Origin: DATCJU01 sp036562635 | GTDB lineage: Bacteria > Actinomycetota > Actinomycetes > Mycobacteriales > Pseudonocardiaceae | Assembly (NCBI GenBank): GCA_036562635.1 | Contig: DATCJU010000135.1 | Location: 1 to 49,079 of the forward strand | DNA: 49,079 bases | Reading direction: 5' to 3' | In this document: piece by piece, positions 23,215 through 31,494 of the stretch | Position numbering within the stretch: position 1 is the stretch's first letter | Layout: each line of letters begins with the position of its first letter | The notes under the pieces: model-generated | What the model was told of the DNA's origin: nothing | The model's input: only the letters and a program-made list of their open reading frames with translations | Database searches by the model: none | Made by a program: the position numbers and the translations under genes

Positions 23215-23858
23215 ACGAACTGTTCAGCTACATCGGCTCCCGCTGGGAGCAACTGCTCCTGGACTCCTACCTCCACGCCAGCGCGGTGGTGCAGTGCACG
23301 CTGATCGCCACGGTCATCGGTGTGCTGATCGGGATCGCGGTCTACCGCAGCCCGCTCGGCTCCACGGTGGCCACCGCGCTGACCAGCACCATCCTCACCA
23401 TTCCCTCGTTCGCCCTGCTCGGCCTGCTCATCCCGGTGCTCGGCCTGGGCGTGGCCCCGACGGTGACCGCACTGGTGCTGTACGCACTGCTGCCCATCGT
23501 CCGGAACACCATCGTCGGGCTGTCCACCGTCGACCGATCCGTGACCGACGCCGCCCGCGGCATCGGCATGGGCCGGCTCGACGTGCTCACCCGGGTCGAA
23601 CTGCGGCTGGCCTGGCCCGCGATCCTGACCGGGATGCGGGTGAGCACCCAGATGCTCATGGGTATCGCCGCCATCGCCGCGTACGCCAAGGGCCCCGGTC
23701 TCGGCAACCAGATCTTCTCGGGGCTGCAGCGGGTCGGCGGCGCGAACGCGATCCCGGCCGCGCTCGCCGGAACCCTCGGCGTGGTTGTCCTGGCCCTCCT
23801 GTTGGACGGGGTCTACGTGCTGGTCGGCCGACTGACGACATCGAAGGGGATCCGATGA
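23211..23858 (+). CDS. Glycine betaine/choline ABC permease (OpuBB/OpuCB type)
   Basis: Inner-membrane permease of 215 residues with five or six helices. The coupling-helix region reads DAARGIGMGRLDVLTRVELRLAWP, the EAA-type motif that contacts the ATPase. LPIVRNTIVGL is characteristic of OpuB/OpuC and ProW-like permeases. ATG 23211 overlaps the BCCT stop and the stop overlaps the ATPase start. It pairs with the second permease at 25084 to form a heterodimeric channel. Confidence 0.9.
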   Translation: MNELFSYIGSRWEQLLLDSYLHASAVVQCTLIATVIGVLIGIAVYRSPLGSTVATALTSTILTIPSFALLGLLIPVLGLGVAPTVTALVLYALLPIVRNTIVGLSTVDRSVTDAARGIGMGRLDVLTRVELRLAWPAILTGMRVSTQMLMGIAAIAAYAKGPGLGNQIFSGLQRVGGANAIPAALAGTLGVVVLALLLDGVYVLVGRLTTSKGIR

Positions 23859-25087
23859 CCCTGCAGAACACCAGCCCCGGCCACACGGAGACCGCCGGCC
23901 GGGGCACCGCCACCGCCGGCGCGCACGGCGTGGAGATCCGCCTGGAGGAGGTCACCAAGCGCTACCCCGGGCAGACCGAACCCGCGGTCGACTCGGTGAC
24001 CATGACCATCCCCGCCGGCGAGATCGTGGTGCTGGTCGGTCCCTCGGGATGCGGCAAGACCACCACCATGCGGATGATCAACCGGCTGATCGAGCCGACC
24101 TCGGGTCGTATCACCATCGACGGCGAGGACGTGCTGAGCCTGGACGGCGACCAGCTCCGTCGGCGCATCGGGTACGCCATCCAGCAGGTCGGCCTGTTCC
24201 CGCACATGACCGTCGGCGAGAACATCGGCATCGTCCCCGGCCTGAACGGGTGGCGGAAGGACCGCATCGCCGAACGGGTGGACGAGATGCTGGACCTGGT
24301 GGGCCTGGACCCCGCCGAGTTCCGCGACCGCTACCCGCGTCAGCTCTCCGGCGGGCAGCAACAGCGGGTCGGGGTGGCCCGGGCGCTGGCCGCGGACCCG
24401 CCGGTGCTGCTGATGGACGAGCCGTTCGGCGCGGTGGACCCCATCACCCGGGGCAACCTGCAGGACGAGCTGCTGCGCCTGCAGGCCGAGCTGAGCAAGA
24501 CGATCGTCTTCGTCACCCACGACTTCGACGAGGCGGTCAAGCTGGGCGACCGGATCGCGGTGCTCGGCGAGCGGTCCCGGATCCTGCAGTACGACACCCC
24601 GGAGGCCATCCTGGCCAACCCCGCCGACGACACCGTGGCCGGTTTCGTCGGTGCCGGTGCCTCGCTCAAGCAGCTCACCCTGCTGCGGGTCCGCGACGTG
24701 GCGCTCGGTGAGGTGCCCACCGCCGGTGTGGACGAGGACCCGGCGGTCCTGCGGGAGCGGCTGGGCACCCGTCGGGGCGCCATCGGCCTGGTGCTGGACC
24801 GGCGGCGCCGCCCACTGCGCTGGGTGTCGGCCGCCGACCTGCGGGGAAGCACCTCGCTGGAGCGGGCCGGCCGACCCGTCGAGGACACCGTGTCCCCGGC
24901 GTCCACGCTGCACGACGCCCTGGAGGCCATCCTCACGGACGACGACGGGGTCGCCGTGGTCACCCGGGGACGCGGCGAGTACGCCGGTGTGGTCGACATC
25001 GACACCGTCATGGCCACCATCCGCGCGCTGCGGGAGGAACACGGCAACGGCGGGGACACGTCCGGTGGCACGGAGGTCACCGGATGA
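23855..25087 (+). CDS. Glycine betaine/choline ABC ATPase with tandem CBS domains (OpuBA/OpuCA type)
   Basis: ATPase of 410 residues. The nucleotide-binding domain (about 25-255) contains Walker A GPSGCGKTTT, Q-loop YAIQQVGLF, signature LSGGQQQRVGVARAL, Walker B VLLMDEPFGAVDP and the switch His in FVTHDFDEA. Residues about 285-395 form two CBS repeats, the ionic-strength sensor of osmoregulated OpuA/OpuC importers. ATG 23855 overlaps the upstream permease stop and has AGGGG close by. The N-terminal 20 residues are Thr/Gly-rich and probably disordered. Confidence 0.93.
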   Translation: MTLQNTSPGHTETAGRGTATAGAHGVEIRLEEVTKRYPGQTEPAVDSVTMTIPAGEIVVLVGPSGCGKTTTMRMINRLIEPTSGRITIDGEDVLSLDGDQLRRRIGYAIQQVGLFPHMTVGENIGIVPGLNGWRKDRIAERVDEMLDLVGLDPAEFRDRYPRQLSGGQQQRVGVARALAADPPVLLMDEPFGAVDPITRGNLQDELLRLQAELSKTIVFVTHDFDEAVKLGDRIAVLGERSRILQYDTPEAILANPADDTVAGFVGAGASLKQLTLLRVRDVALGEVPTAGVDEDPAVLRERLGTRRGAIGLVLDRRRRPLRWVSAADLRGSTSLERAGRPVEDTVSPASTLHDALEAILTDDDGVAVVTRGRGEYAGVVDIDTVMATIRALREEHGNGGDTSGGTEVTG

Positions 25088-25881
25088 GCGCGACGACCCT
25101 GGACGCCGCCCCCGCCGTCGACACCGGCCGGGCGGCCGACGCCGGCACCGGCCGGGGCGAGCGGCTCCGGCTCTTCGTCGAGCCGCTGCTGGTCCTGGCC
25201 ACGGTCGCCGTGGTGCTCACCTGGGCGGCGAGCGGCGACCTCGACGACATCGAACGACGCAACATCAACGTCACGACGATCGCCACCCTGACCTGGGAGC
25301 ACGTGCAGATCACCTTCATGGTGGCCGCGATCGTGGTCCTGGTCGCGGTGCCGTTGGGCGTGGTGCTGACCCGCCGCTGGGCCCGCCCGGCCGTCCCGCT
25401 GGTGCTCGGCCTGGCCAACATGGGACAGGCCGCCCCCGGTATCGGGCTGCTGGTGCTGTTCTTCCTGTTCACCGGGTGGACCGGGTTCTGGGTCGCGGTG
25501 CTGCCCACCGCGCTGTACGCCCTGCTGCCCGTGCTGCGCAACACCATGGTCGGGTTGCAGCAGGTCGACCCCGCCCTGATCCAGGCGGGGCGGGGGATCG
25601 GCATGTCCTCCACCACGGTGCTGCGTCGCATCGAGCTGCCGCTGGCGGTGCCCTACGTGCTGTCCGGACTGCGCACCGCGTTGGTGCTCGCCGTCGGCAT
25701 GGCGACGCTCGCGGTGTTCGTCGACGGCGGCGGTCTGGGCGAGCTGATCGACACCGGCTACAAGCTGCGTCGCACCGCGGTGCTCGTGGTGGGCGCGGTG
25801 CTCGCCGCGGCCCTGGCCCTGCTCGTGGACTGGCTCGGCGGTCTGGCCGAACGCCTGCTGGAACCGAGGGGGCTGCGATGA
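25084..25881 (+). CDS. Glycine betaine/choline ABC permease (OpuBD/OpuCD type)
   Basis: Second permease subunit, 265 residues with about six helices after a 30-residue Ala/Thr-rich cytoplasmic start. The EAA-type loop is AGRGIGMSSTTVLRRIELPLAVP, and LLPVLRNTMVGL mirrors the partner permease. ATG 25084 overlaps the ATPase stop (ATGA) and its stop overlaps the binding-protein start. Tight coupling suggests stoichiometric assembly. Confidence 0.9.
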   Translation: MSATTLDAAPAVDTGRAADAGTGRGERLRLFVEPLLVLATVAVVLTWAASGDLDDIERRNINVTTIATLTWEHVQITFMVAAIVVLVAVPLGVVLTRRWARPAVPLVLGLANMGQAAPGIGLLVLFFLFTGWTGFWVAVLPTALYALLPVLRNTMVGLQQVDPALIQAGRGIGMSSTTVLRRIELPLAVPYVLSGLRTALVLAVGMATLAVFVDGGGLGELIDTGYKLRRTAVLVVGAVLAAALALLVDWLGGLAERLLEPRGLR

Positions 25882-26861
25882 GGAAGACGACGTGGTCCGT
25901 CCGGGCGGCCCTGCTCGTGGTCGTGGGGCTGCTCGCCTCCGCCTGTGGGCTCTCCGCCGGTTCCTCGGTCCCCCTGGAGGTGAAGCCGGGCAGCATCCGG
26001 CCGGTGCCCGCCCTGCAGGGTGTGGAGGTCACGGTGGGGTCCAAGGACTTCACCGAGCAGCTCATCCTCGGCTACATCACCGAGTTCGCCCTGGACGCGG
26101 CCGGGATGCAGGTGCGGGACCTGACCAACATCCCCGGATCGGTGAGCGCCCGGGCCGCCCTGGAGACCGGCCAGGTCGACGTGATGTGGGAGTACACCGG
26201 TACGGGGTGGATCAACTACCTCGGCAACACCGACCCGGTGCCCGGGGCGCAGGCGCAGTTCGAGGCGGTCCGCCAGGCCGACCTGGAACAGAACGGGATC
26301 GTGTGGACCGCGATGGCGCCGCTGGACAACACCTACGCCATCGCGATCCGCCGGGACACCGCCGAGCGGTACGGGCTGCGCACCCTCTCCGACCTGGCCG
26401 AGCTGGCCGAGCAGGACCCCGCGGCGGTCACCCTCTGCGCGGAGAGCGAGTTCGCCAACCGCAACGACGGGTTGCCCGGCATGATGCAGGCCTACGGGTT
26501 CGAACTGCCGCCGGAGAACATCAGGAACCTGGCCACCGGGGCGATCTACTACGCGGTGGCCAACGGGACGACCTGCGACTTCGGCGAGGTGTTCACCACC
26601 GACGGCCGCATCCTCGCCCTGGACCTGGTCGTGCTGGAGGACGACCGGGAGTTCTTCCCCCGGTACAACGCGTCCCTGACCCTGCGGCAGGAGACGGCCG
26701 AGAAGTACCCGGAGATCGCCCAGGTGATCGAGCCCATCGCGAAGCGGCTGACCAACGAGGTCCTGCTGCGGCTGAACGCCCGGGTGGACGTCGAGGGCGA
26801 CGACCCGGCCGAGGTGGCCCGGGACTGGCTGGTGCAGGAGGGCTTCGTCAGCCCGGCCTGA
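25878..26861 (+). CDS. Glycine betaine/choline-binding lipoprotein (OpuBC/OpuCC type)
   Basis: Extracytoplasmic substrate-binding protein of 327 residues anchored by lipid. The signal peptide ends in a lipobox LLASAC with lipidated Cys23. The mature chain has the QAT-family opening VTVGSKDFTEQLILGYI, then WEYTGTGWINYLG and DNTYAIAIRRD, with aromatic residues expected to form the quaternary-ammonium cage. It is the last gene of the five-gene operon, overlapping the permease by four bases, and ends 22 bases before a convergent gene. Confidence 0.92.
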   Translation: MRKTTWSVRAALLVVVGLLASACGLSAGSSVPLEVKPGSIRPVPALQGVEVTVGSKDFTEQLILGYITEFALDAAGMQVRDLTNIPGSVSARAALETGQVDVMWEYTGTGWINYLGNTDPVPGAQAQFEAVRQADLEQNGIVWTAMAPLDNTYAIAIRRDTAERYGLRTLSDLAELAEQDPAAVTLCAESEFANRNDGLPGMMQAYGFELPPENIRNLATGAIYYAVANGTTCDFGEVFTTDGRILALDLVVLEDDREFFPRYNASLTLRQETAEKYPEIAQVIEPIAKRLTNEVLLRLNARVDVEGDDPAEVARDWLVQEGFVSPA

Positions 26862-26882
26862 CCGGGTGACCGGAGACCGGGG

Positions 26883-27326
26883 TCAGCGCACGCCGAGGCG
26901 GCGGAGCAGCTCGGTCTCCACCAGGTCCAGCTCGGTACCCACCGAGCGGTGCACCACGCGGCGGCGCGCCGCGGGCATGTGTTCCGCGGCGCGCACCGCC
27001 GCGGCCAGGTCGGTCAACCGCTTCTCGGTGTCCTGCACGAACGCGGCGGTCTCCGCGTCCGGCTGACGCTCCCGCAGCTCCCGGGCGGCCGAGGCGAGTC
27101 CGGCCAGCCGTACGTGCAGGGCGGCGCCACGTCCGGTGAACGCGGGCAGGGCGTCGACCGGGATGCCGAGCTGCCGGGCCCGCATCCGGTCGTAGCCCTC
27201 CCTGGCCAGGGCGGCGGCCCGCATCAGGAACGGGACGAGGACCGGACCGACGATCCTGGCCACGGCCAGCAGCCGCTTCACCCGGGTCGGGTCCAGCCCG
27301 GACACCTGCTGCTTCCTGCGGGCCAT
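26883..27326 (-). CDS. DUF6474-like protein
   Basis: A 147-residue basic protein. It opens MARRKQQVSGLDPTRVKRLL, continues with a hydrophobic segment VARIVGPVLVPFLMRAAAL, then RARQLGIPVDALPAFTGRGAALHVRL, which I recognise as the DUF6474 pattern of Pseudonocardiales. The C-terminal half is helical and charged. I take ATG 27326, nine bases after GGAGG; an upstream in-frame start would add only seven residues. Function unknown. It is convergent with the Opu operon and divergent from the nuclease gene. Confidence 0.65.
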   Translation of the reverse strand: MARRKQQVSGLDPTRVKRLLAVARIVGPVLVPFLMRAAALAREGYDRMRARQLGIPVDALPAFTGRGAALHVRLAGLASAARELRERQPDAETAAFVQDTEKRLTDLAAAVRAAEHMPAARRRVVHRSVGTELDLVETELLRRLGVR

Positions 27327-27545
27327 CCTCCGCCACCTCCGTTGCACCGCGGGCGTGCCGTGCGTCCGACGGTCGAACCGAGTCTCCGGGTCAACACTAG
27401 AGATCGTGCCGACGACGGTGGAATCCCGACCCGGTCGGCCACCGCACCGGGTGAGCGGACGGGGTGCGGGAGAGGGGATCCCGGTTCGCGCTGGTAATGA
27501 TCAGTGACATTGTGCGGGCCGGGGTTTCCCGGTGGCGCCGCCAAC

Positions 27546-27551
27546 TAGGCT
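27546..27551 (+). promoter_or_regulatory. -10 box TAGGCT of a leaderless transcript
   Basis: TAGGCT lies seven bases before ATG 27559 and there is no ribosome-binding site between, so transcription probably starts at the ATG. Confidence 0.45.
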
Positions 27552-27558
27552 GCGTGGC

Positions 27559-29196
27559 ATGAGTTCCTTGGTGCTGCTCGACGCCAGCGTGGTCAGCCGC
27601 TGTCGGCGACGCGTGCACCTGGAACACGATCCGACCATGGTCGACGCGCCGAAGGCGCCGCCGGACCCCACCGCCGAGCAGCGCAAGGCCGACGCGGCGG
27701 CACACCGGCGGGCGGTGGCCGACCGGTTGGCGCAGCTGCACGGCGAGGACTGGACGGAGATCCCGCGGGACGCGTCGGCGGCCGAGCGGGAACGCGCCAC
27801 CCTGGCCGCCCTGCGGGCCGGCGCCCGGCTGGTGTGGGCGCCGCAGCTGCCGACCGACCGCCTGGGCGGGCGGCGCGGCTCGGTGGACCTGCTGGTCCGC
27901 TCCGGGGACGGCTACGTGCCACTGCTGGTGGTGCGGCACAAGGTGAGCGACCCGGGCGCCGGGGCTCGTACCACCCCGCTGACCGACCCGTTCCCGTCCG
28001 AGGCCCGGCGGGACCCAGAGCGTAAGGCCCGCCCCCAGCCCCGGGACCAGCTCCGCCTGGCCCACGCCACACGGATGCTCCAGGCCGCCGGGCTGCACGC
28101 CGGTGGCCGGTCCACCGGGGGTGTGATCGGGCTGGAGGCCGACGTGGTCGTCTGGCACGACCTGGAGGCGACCACCTGGCCCGGCGGGCGGACCGCGCTC
28201 ACCGAGTACGACGCCCGTTTCGCCGACCGGCTCGCGGTGGCCGTGGCCGCGGCGACCGGCGCCGACCCGCTGGCCCGGCCCTCCCGGGTCGTCGAGTGCC
28301 GCAGCTGCCCCTGGTGGCCGACCTGCGAGCAGACCCTGCGCGAGGCCCGGGACGTGAGCCTGGTGGTCCGTGGTGAGGACGCGGTGACCCTGCGCGGCGC
28401 CGGGATCGGCACCGTCGACCAGCTCGCCGCCCTGGACCCGGCCACCGAGCTGCCCACCCCGCTGGCCGGGGTGCCGCTGGCCGACGCGGTGCTGCTGGCC
28501 CGGGCCTGGCTGCAGGAGCACACCATCGTGCGGCGGGTGCCGAAGGTGACGGTGCCCCGGGCCGACGTCGAGATCGACGTGGACATGGAGAGTTTCGGCG
28601 ACTCCGGCGCCTACCTGTGGGGCTGCTGGCTGTCCGGGGCGGACGTCGGTCTGGAGCAGGGCTACCGGGCCTTCGTGACCTGGGACCCGCTGCCCACCAA
28701 GGACGAGGCACGGTCCTTCGCCGAGTTCTGGAACTTCCTGACCCTGGTGCGGTCCCGGGCCGAGGAGCGGGGGCTCACCTTCCGCGCCTACTGCTACAAC
28801 GAGCTGGCGGAGAACCGCTGGCTGTTGGCCTCCGCCGACCGGTTCGCCGGCATGCCCGGCATCCCCCCGGTGGAGGAGGTGCACGAGTTCATCGCCTCGA
28901 CGCAGTGGGTGGACCTGTTCGGTGTGGTACGCGAACAGTTCCTGTGCGCGCGGGGCAAGGGACTCAAGACGGTGGCGCCGGCGGCCGGGTTCACCTGGCG
29001 CGACCCCGAGGCCGGCGGAGAGAACTCCATGCGCTGGTACCGGGACGCGGTGGGGATGGACGGCCAACCCCCGGACGAGACCCAGCGGAAGCGACTGCTG
29101 GAGTACAACGAGGACGACGTCCGGGCCACCTGGACGCTGCGTCGCTGGATCAGCGAGGGTGGCCCGGACGCGCTGCCCTACGCCGGCGACCTGTAG
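27559..29196 (+). CDS. TM0106-type RecB-like nuclease fused to RNase H-like exonuclease domain
   Basis: Putative DNA-processing enzyme of 545 residues. The N-terminal PD-(D/E)XK RecB-type domain contains RRGSVDLLVR and VPLLVVRHK, framed by four cysteines (Cys15 and CRSCPWWPTC at 247-256) spaced like the 4Fe-4S staple of AddB/RecB nucleases. The C-terminal domain has DnaQ/RNase H-type acidic motifs: DVDMESFG, YNELAENRW and LEYNEDDVRATW. The family often carries a helicase domain, absent here. The role is unassigned; DNA repair or foreign DNA degradation is possible. Confidence 0.8.
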   Translation: MSSLVLLDASVVSRCRRRVHLEHDPTMVDAPKAPPDPTAEQRKADAAAHRRAVADRLAQLHGEDWTEIPRDASAAERERATLAALRAGARLVWAPQLPTDRLGGRRGSVDLLVRSGDGYVPLLVVRHKVSDPGAGARTTPLTDPFPSEARRDPERKARPQPRDQLRLAHATRMLQAAGLHAGGRSTGGVIGLEADVVVWHDLEATTWPGGRTALTEYDARFADRLAVAVAAATGADPLARPSRVVECRSCPWWPTCEQTLREARDVSLVVRGEDAVTLRGAGIGTVDQLAALDPATELPTPLAGVPLADAVLLARAWLQEHTIVRRVPKVTVPRADVEIDVDMESFGDSGAYLWGCWLSGADVGLEQGYRAFVTWDPLPTKDEARSFAEFWNFLTLVRSRAEERGLTFRAYCYNELAENRWLLASADRFAGMPGIPPVEEVHEFIASTQWVDLFGVVREQFLCARGKGLKTVAPAAGFTWRDPEAGGENSMRWYRDAVGMDGQPPDETQRKRLLEYNEDDVRATWTLRRWISEGGPDALPYAGDL

Positions 29197-29220
29197 GTCA
29201 CCGGTCTGCGGCGGGTGCGG

Positions 29221-29979
29221 TCAGCGCGGCTGCATGCGCAGCGCGCCGTCCATCCGGATGACCTCGCCGTTGAGGTAGTCGTGCTCGACGATCGCCACCG
29301 CGAGCTGGGCGTACTCGTCGGGACGGCCCAGTCGCTTCGGGAACGGCACCCCGGCCGCCAGGCCCTCCCGGAACTCCTCGGTCACCCCGGCGAGCATGGG
29401 GGTGTCGATGATGCCCGGGGCGATGGTGACCACCCGGATGCCGGAGGAGGCCAGGTCCCGCGCGGCCGGCAGGGTCAGCGCGGCCACACCACCCTTGGAG
29501 GCGGCGTAGGCGGCCTGCCCGATCTGGCCCTCGAAGGCCGCCACCGACGCGGTGTTGATCACGACACCCCGCGCGCCGTCGGCCACCGGCTCGGTCCGGG
29601 CGATGGCCTCGGCGGCCAGCCGCAGCACGTTGAACGTGCCGACCAGGTTCACGTCGATGACCTTGCGGAACAGCTCCAGGTCGTGCGGGCCCTTCTTGCT
29701 CAGCACGCGGGCCGCCCAGCCGACACCGGCGCAGTTGACCACGATCCGCAGCGGCACGCCGGAGCCGGCGGCCTGGTCGACCGCGGCCTGCACCTGCTCG
29801 GCGCTGGTCACGTCCGCCTCGACGTAGGTGACACCGTCGACCTTCTCGGCCTTCTCGATCGACTGCGGCAGGTCCAGCGCGAAGACCCGGGATCCCCGGG
29901 CCGCGAGGGCGCGCGCGGTGGCCGCGCCCAGTCCGGAGGCGCCACCGGTGACGATCGCCGCGGTGTCCGCGATCTGCAT
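29221..29979 (-). CDS. SDR oxidoreductase, 3-hydroxyacyl-CoA dehydrogenase type II-like
   Basis: Classical short-chain dehydrogenase of 252 residues. The nucleotide-binding TGGASGLG (11-18) and Asp36 after the second strand point to NAD+. NCAG replaces the usual NNAG, and the catalytic Ser-Tyr-Lys are in NTASVAAF and YAASKGG. The overall pattern, with LSKKGPHDLELFRKVIDVNL and MDGALRM at the end, resembles HSD17B10-like 3-hydroxy-2-methylbutyryl-CoA dehydrogenases of isoleucine or fatty-acid breakdown. ATG 29979 follows AGGGGAG. A 9-bp hairpin at 30010-30032 lies in its leader region. Confidence 0.85.
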   Translation of the reverse strand: MQIADTAAIVTGGASGLGAATARALAARGSRVFALDLPQSIEKAEKVDGVTYVEADVTSAEQVQAAVDQAAGSGVPLRIVVNCAGVGWAARVLSKKGPHDLELFRKVIDVNLVGTFNVLRLAAEAIARTEPVADGARGVVINTASVAAFEGQIGQAAYAASKGGVAALTLPAARDLASSGIRVVTIAPGIIDTPMLAGVTEEFREGLAAGVPFPKRLGRPDEYAQLAVAIVEHDYLNGEVIRMDGALRMQPR

Positions 29980-30009
29980 GTGCTCCCCTCTCCGTTGAGG
30001 TCACGGTGC

Positions 30010-30032
30010 CCGGCGCGCCGGTTGCGCGCCGG
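30010..30032 (-). terminator. GC-rich hairpin between the aldo/keto reductase and SDR genes
   Basis: CCGGCGCGC pairs with GCGCGCCGG around CGGTT. It may end the reductase transcript or sit in the SDR 5' leader; no T-run accompanies it. Confidence 0.35.
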
Positions 30033-30124
30033 AGTCCTGGGCTGACGTTAGTGCCTCGGCTACCGGTGCAGGAGGGAATGGTGTGCAGCGGAACAACGCG
30101 ACACCGGTGCCACGGGACACGGGG

Positions 30125-31087
30125 TCAGCGGCGGCCCGGCGGGCAGATCCGGTCCAGGATCTCCAGGTCCTCCGGGGTGGGGTGCCAGGAGGCGGCGGCG
30201 GCGTTGCTCCGTACCTGCTCGGGCTTGGTCGCTCCGGCGATCACCGTGCTCACCACGGGCTGGGCGCACAGCCAGCCGATGGCCACCTGGAGCATGGAGA
30301 TGCCGCGTTCGGCGGCGAAGACCCGGAGGCGCTCGATGCGGTCCCAGGGCGCGTCGACCAGCAGCCGGGTCCGGCCGGCCAGGCGGCTGCCGGGCGGTGG
30401 CGGGGTGTCCCGGTGGTACTTGCCGGTGAGCAGGCCGTTGGCCAGCGGGAAGTACGGCACCAGGCCGACGCCGAACCGGTCGCAGGCCGGGATGATCTCC
30501 CGCTCGGCCTCCCGTTCCAGCAGGGAGTAGTGGTTCTGCGCGGACACGGGCGTCACCCAGCCCTTGGTCTGCGCGGTCCAGGCCGCGTCGGCGAGCTGCC
30601 AGGCGGCCAGGTTGCAGTGCCCGACGTAGCGGATCTTGCCCTCCTGGACCAGCTCGTCCAGTACGCACAGGGTCTCCTCCAGCGGGGTGACCGGGTCCGG
30701 ACGGTGCAGCTGGTACAGGTCGATCCAGTCGGTGCCCAGACGGCGCAGGGAGGACTCCACCGCGCGCCGTACGTAGCGGCGGGACGCGCGGGCCCCGAAG
30801 TCGGGCCCGTTGGCGCCCTGCATGTCCATACCGAACTTGGTGGCGATCACCGCGTAGTCCCGACGGCCGGACAGCGCCTGCCCCAGCAGCTCCTCGCTGC
30901 GCCCCCGCGGTGCCCCGTACACGTCAGCCACGTCGAAGAAGGTGATGCCGGCCTCGAGCGCGGCATCCACGACGGCGCGCGCACCTGCCAGGGTCTCGGT
31001 CGCGGTTCCCGGCCGGCCGAGGTTGTTGCAGCCGAGGCCGACCGCACTCACCACCAGACCCGATTCACCCAGACGTCGCTGCTCCAC
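30125..31087 (-). CDS. Aldo/keto reductase
   Basis: NADPH-dependent TIM-barrel reductase of about 320 residues. The catalytic tetrad is visible: Asp and Tyr in FFDVADVYG, Lys in VIATKFG and His in DLYQLHRPDP. The cofactor region reads VIAGATKPEQVRSN. I place the start at GTG 31087, because family members begin MEQR-LG-SGL and the promoter ends only nine bases upstream; GTG 31093 would add two residues. Substrate unknown. It may be leaderless. Confidence 0.85.
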   Translation of the reverse strand: MEQRRLGESGLVVSAVGLGCNNLGRPGTATETLAGARAVVDAALEAGITFFDVADVYGAPRGRSEELLGQALSGRRDYAVIATKFGMDMQGANGPDFGARASRRYVRRAVESSLRRLGTDWIDLYQLHRPDPVTPLEETLCVLDELVQEGKIRYVGHCNLAAWQLADAAWTAQTKGWVTPVSAQNHYSLLEREAEREIIPACDRFGVGLVPYFPLANGLLTGKYHRDTPPPPGSRLAGRTRLLVDAPWDRIERLRVFAAERGISMLQVAIGWLCAQPVVSTVIAGATKPEQVRSNAAAASWHPTPEDLEILDRICPPGRR

Positions 31088-31096
31088 GAGCACCAG

Positions 31097-31125
31097 ACCC
31101 TACGATGTCGCGAATTCCTGGTCAT
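31097..31125 (-). promoter_or_regulatory. Promoter of the aldo/keto reductase gene
   Basis: ATGACC (31120-31125) and TAGGGT (31097-31102) with a 17-base spacer; the -10 ends nine bases before the GTG 31087, so the transcript is probably leaderless. Confidence 0.5.
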
Positions 31126-31494
31126 TTCCCGATGGGCAATTGCCGTATCGGACGACGCCTGTTCCGGGGGTGTGGTGGCCGAGCCCTCACCGAGGGTGCC
31201 GGTGCCGTCCCACCTCGTGGGAGAGCGGGGAGCACGGAGACAGGGCGCCATCAGTGCTCCGCCCGGTGCCGGGCACGGACGACCTCACCGGTGGCCGCAG
31301 GCAGTTTCCCGAGTCGTCCTCGCTGCGTCGGAGGTGATCTCCCGGGGCGGCACGCGCGGCGGCGCGGGTGGCCCACCGCCGTCCACGGCGACGGACCGGA
31401 GCCGGGAACGGGCGCTGCCGACCCCAAGCCGCACGGGGCGCGATCACCGCGGCCGGGCACCCGGACACGGGGTGACGGGTCCTGCGGGGACGGG
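31126..31494. other. Intergenic stretch upstream of the pentapeptide gene
   Basis: The in-frame extension of the downstream gene through this region has basic, Pro/Gly-rich composition and no start signals, so I treat it as non-coding. No clear repeat or RNA was seen. Confidence 0.45.

Noticed and set aside
22994..23854. Frame continuing upstream of the Opu ATPase start through the permease gene
   Set aside because: The region is already coded by the BCCT and permease genes; ATG 23855 with an ATGA overlap and AGGGG is the clear start.
31105..31494. Open in-frame extension upstream of the pentapeptide protein
   Set aside because: No initiation signal and non-protein-like composition; ATG 31495 precedes the first membrane helix as expected.
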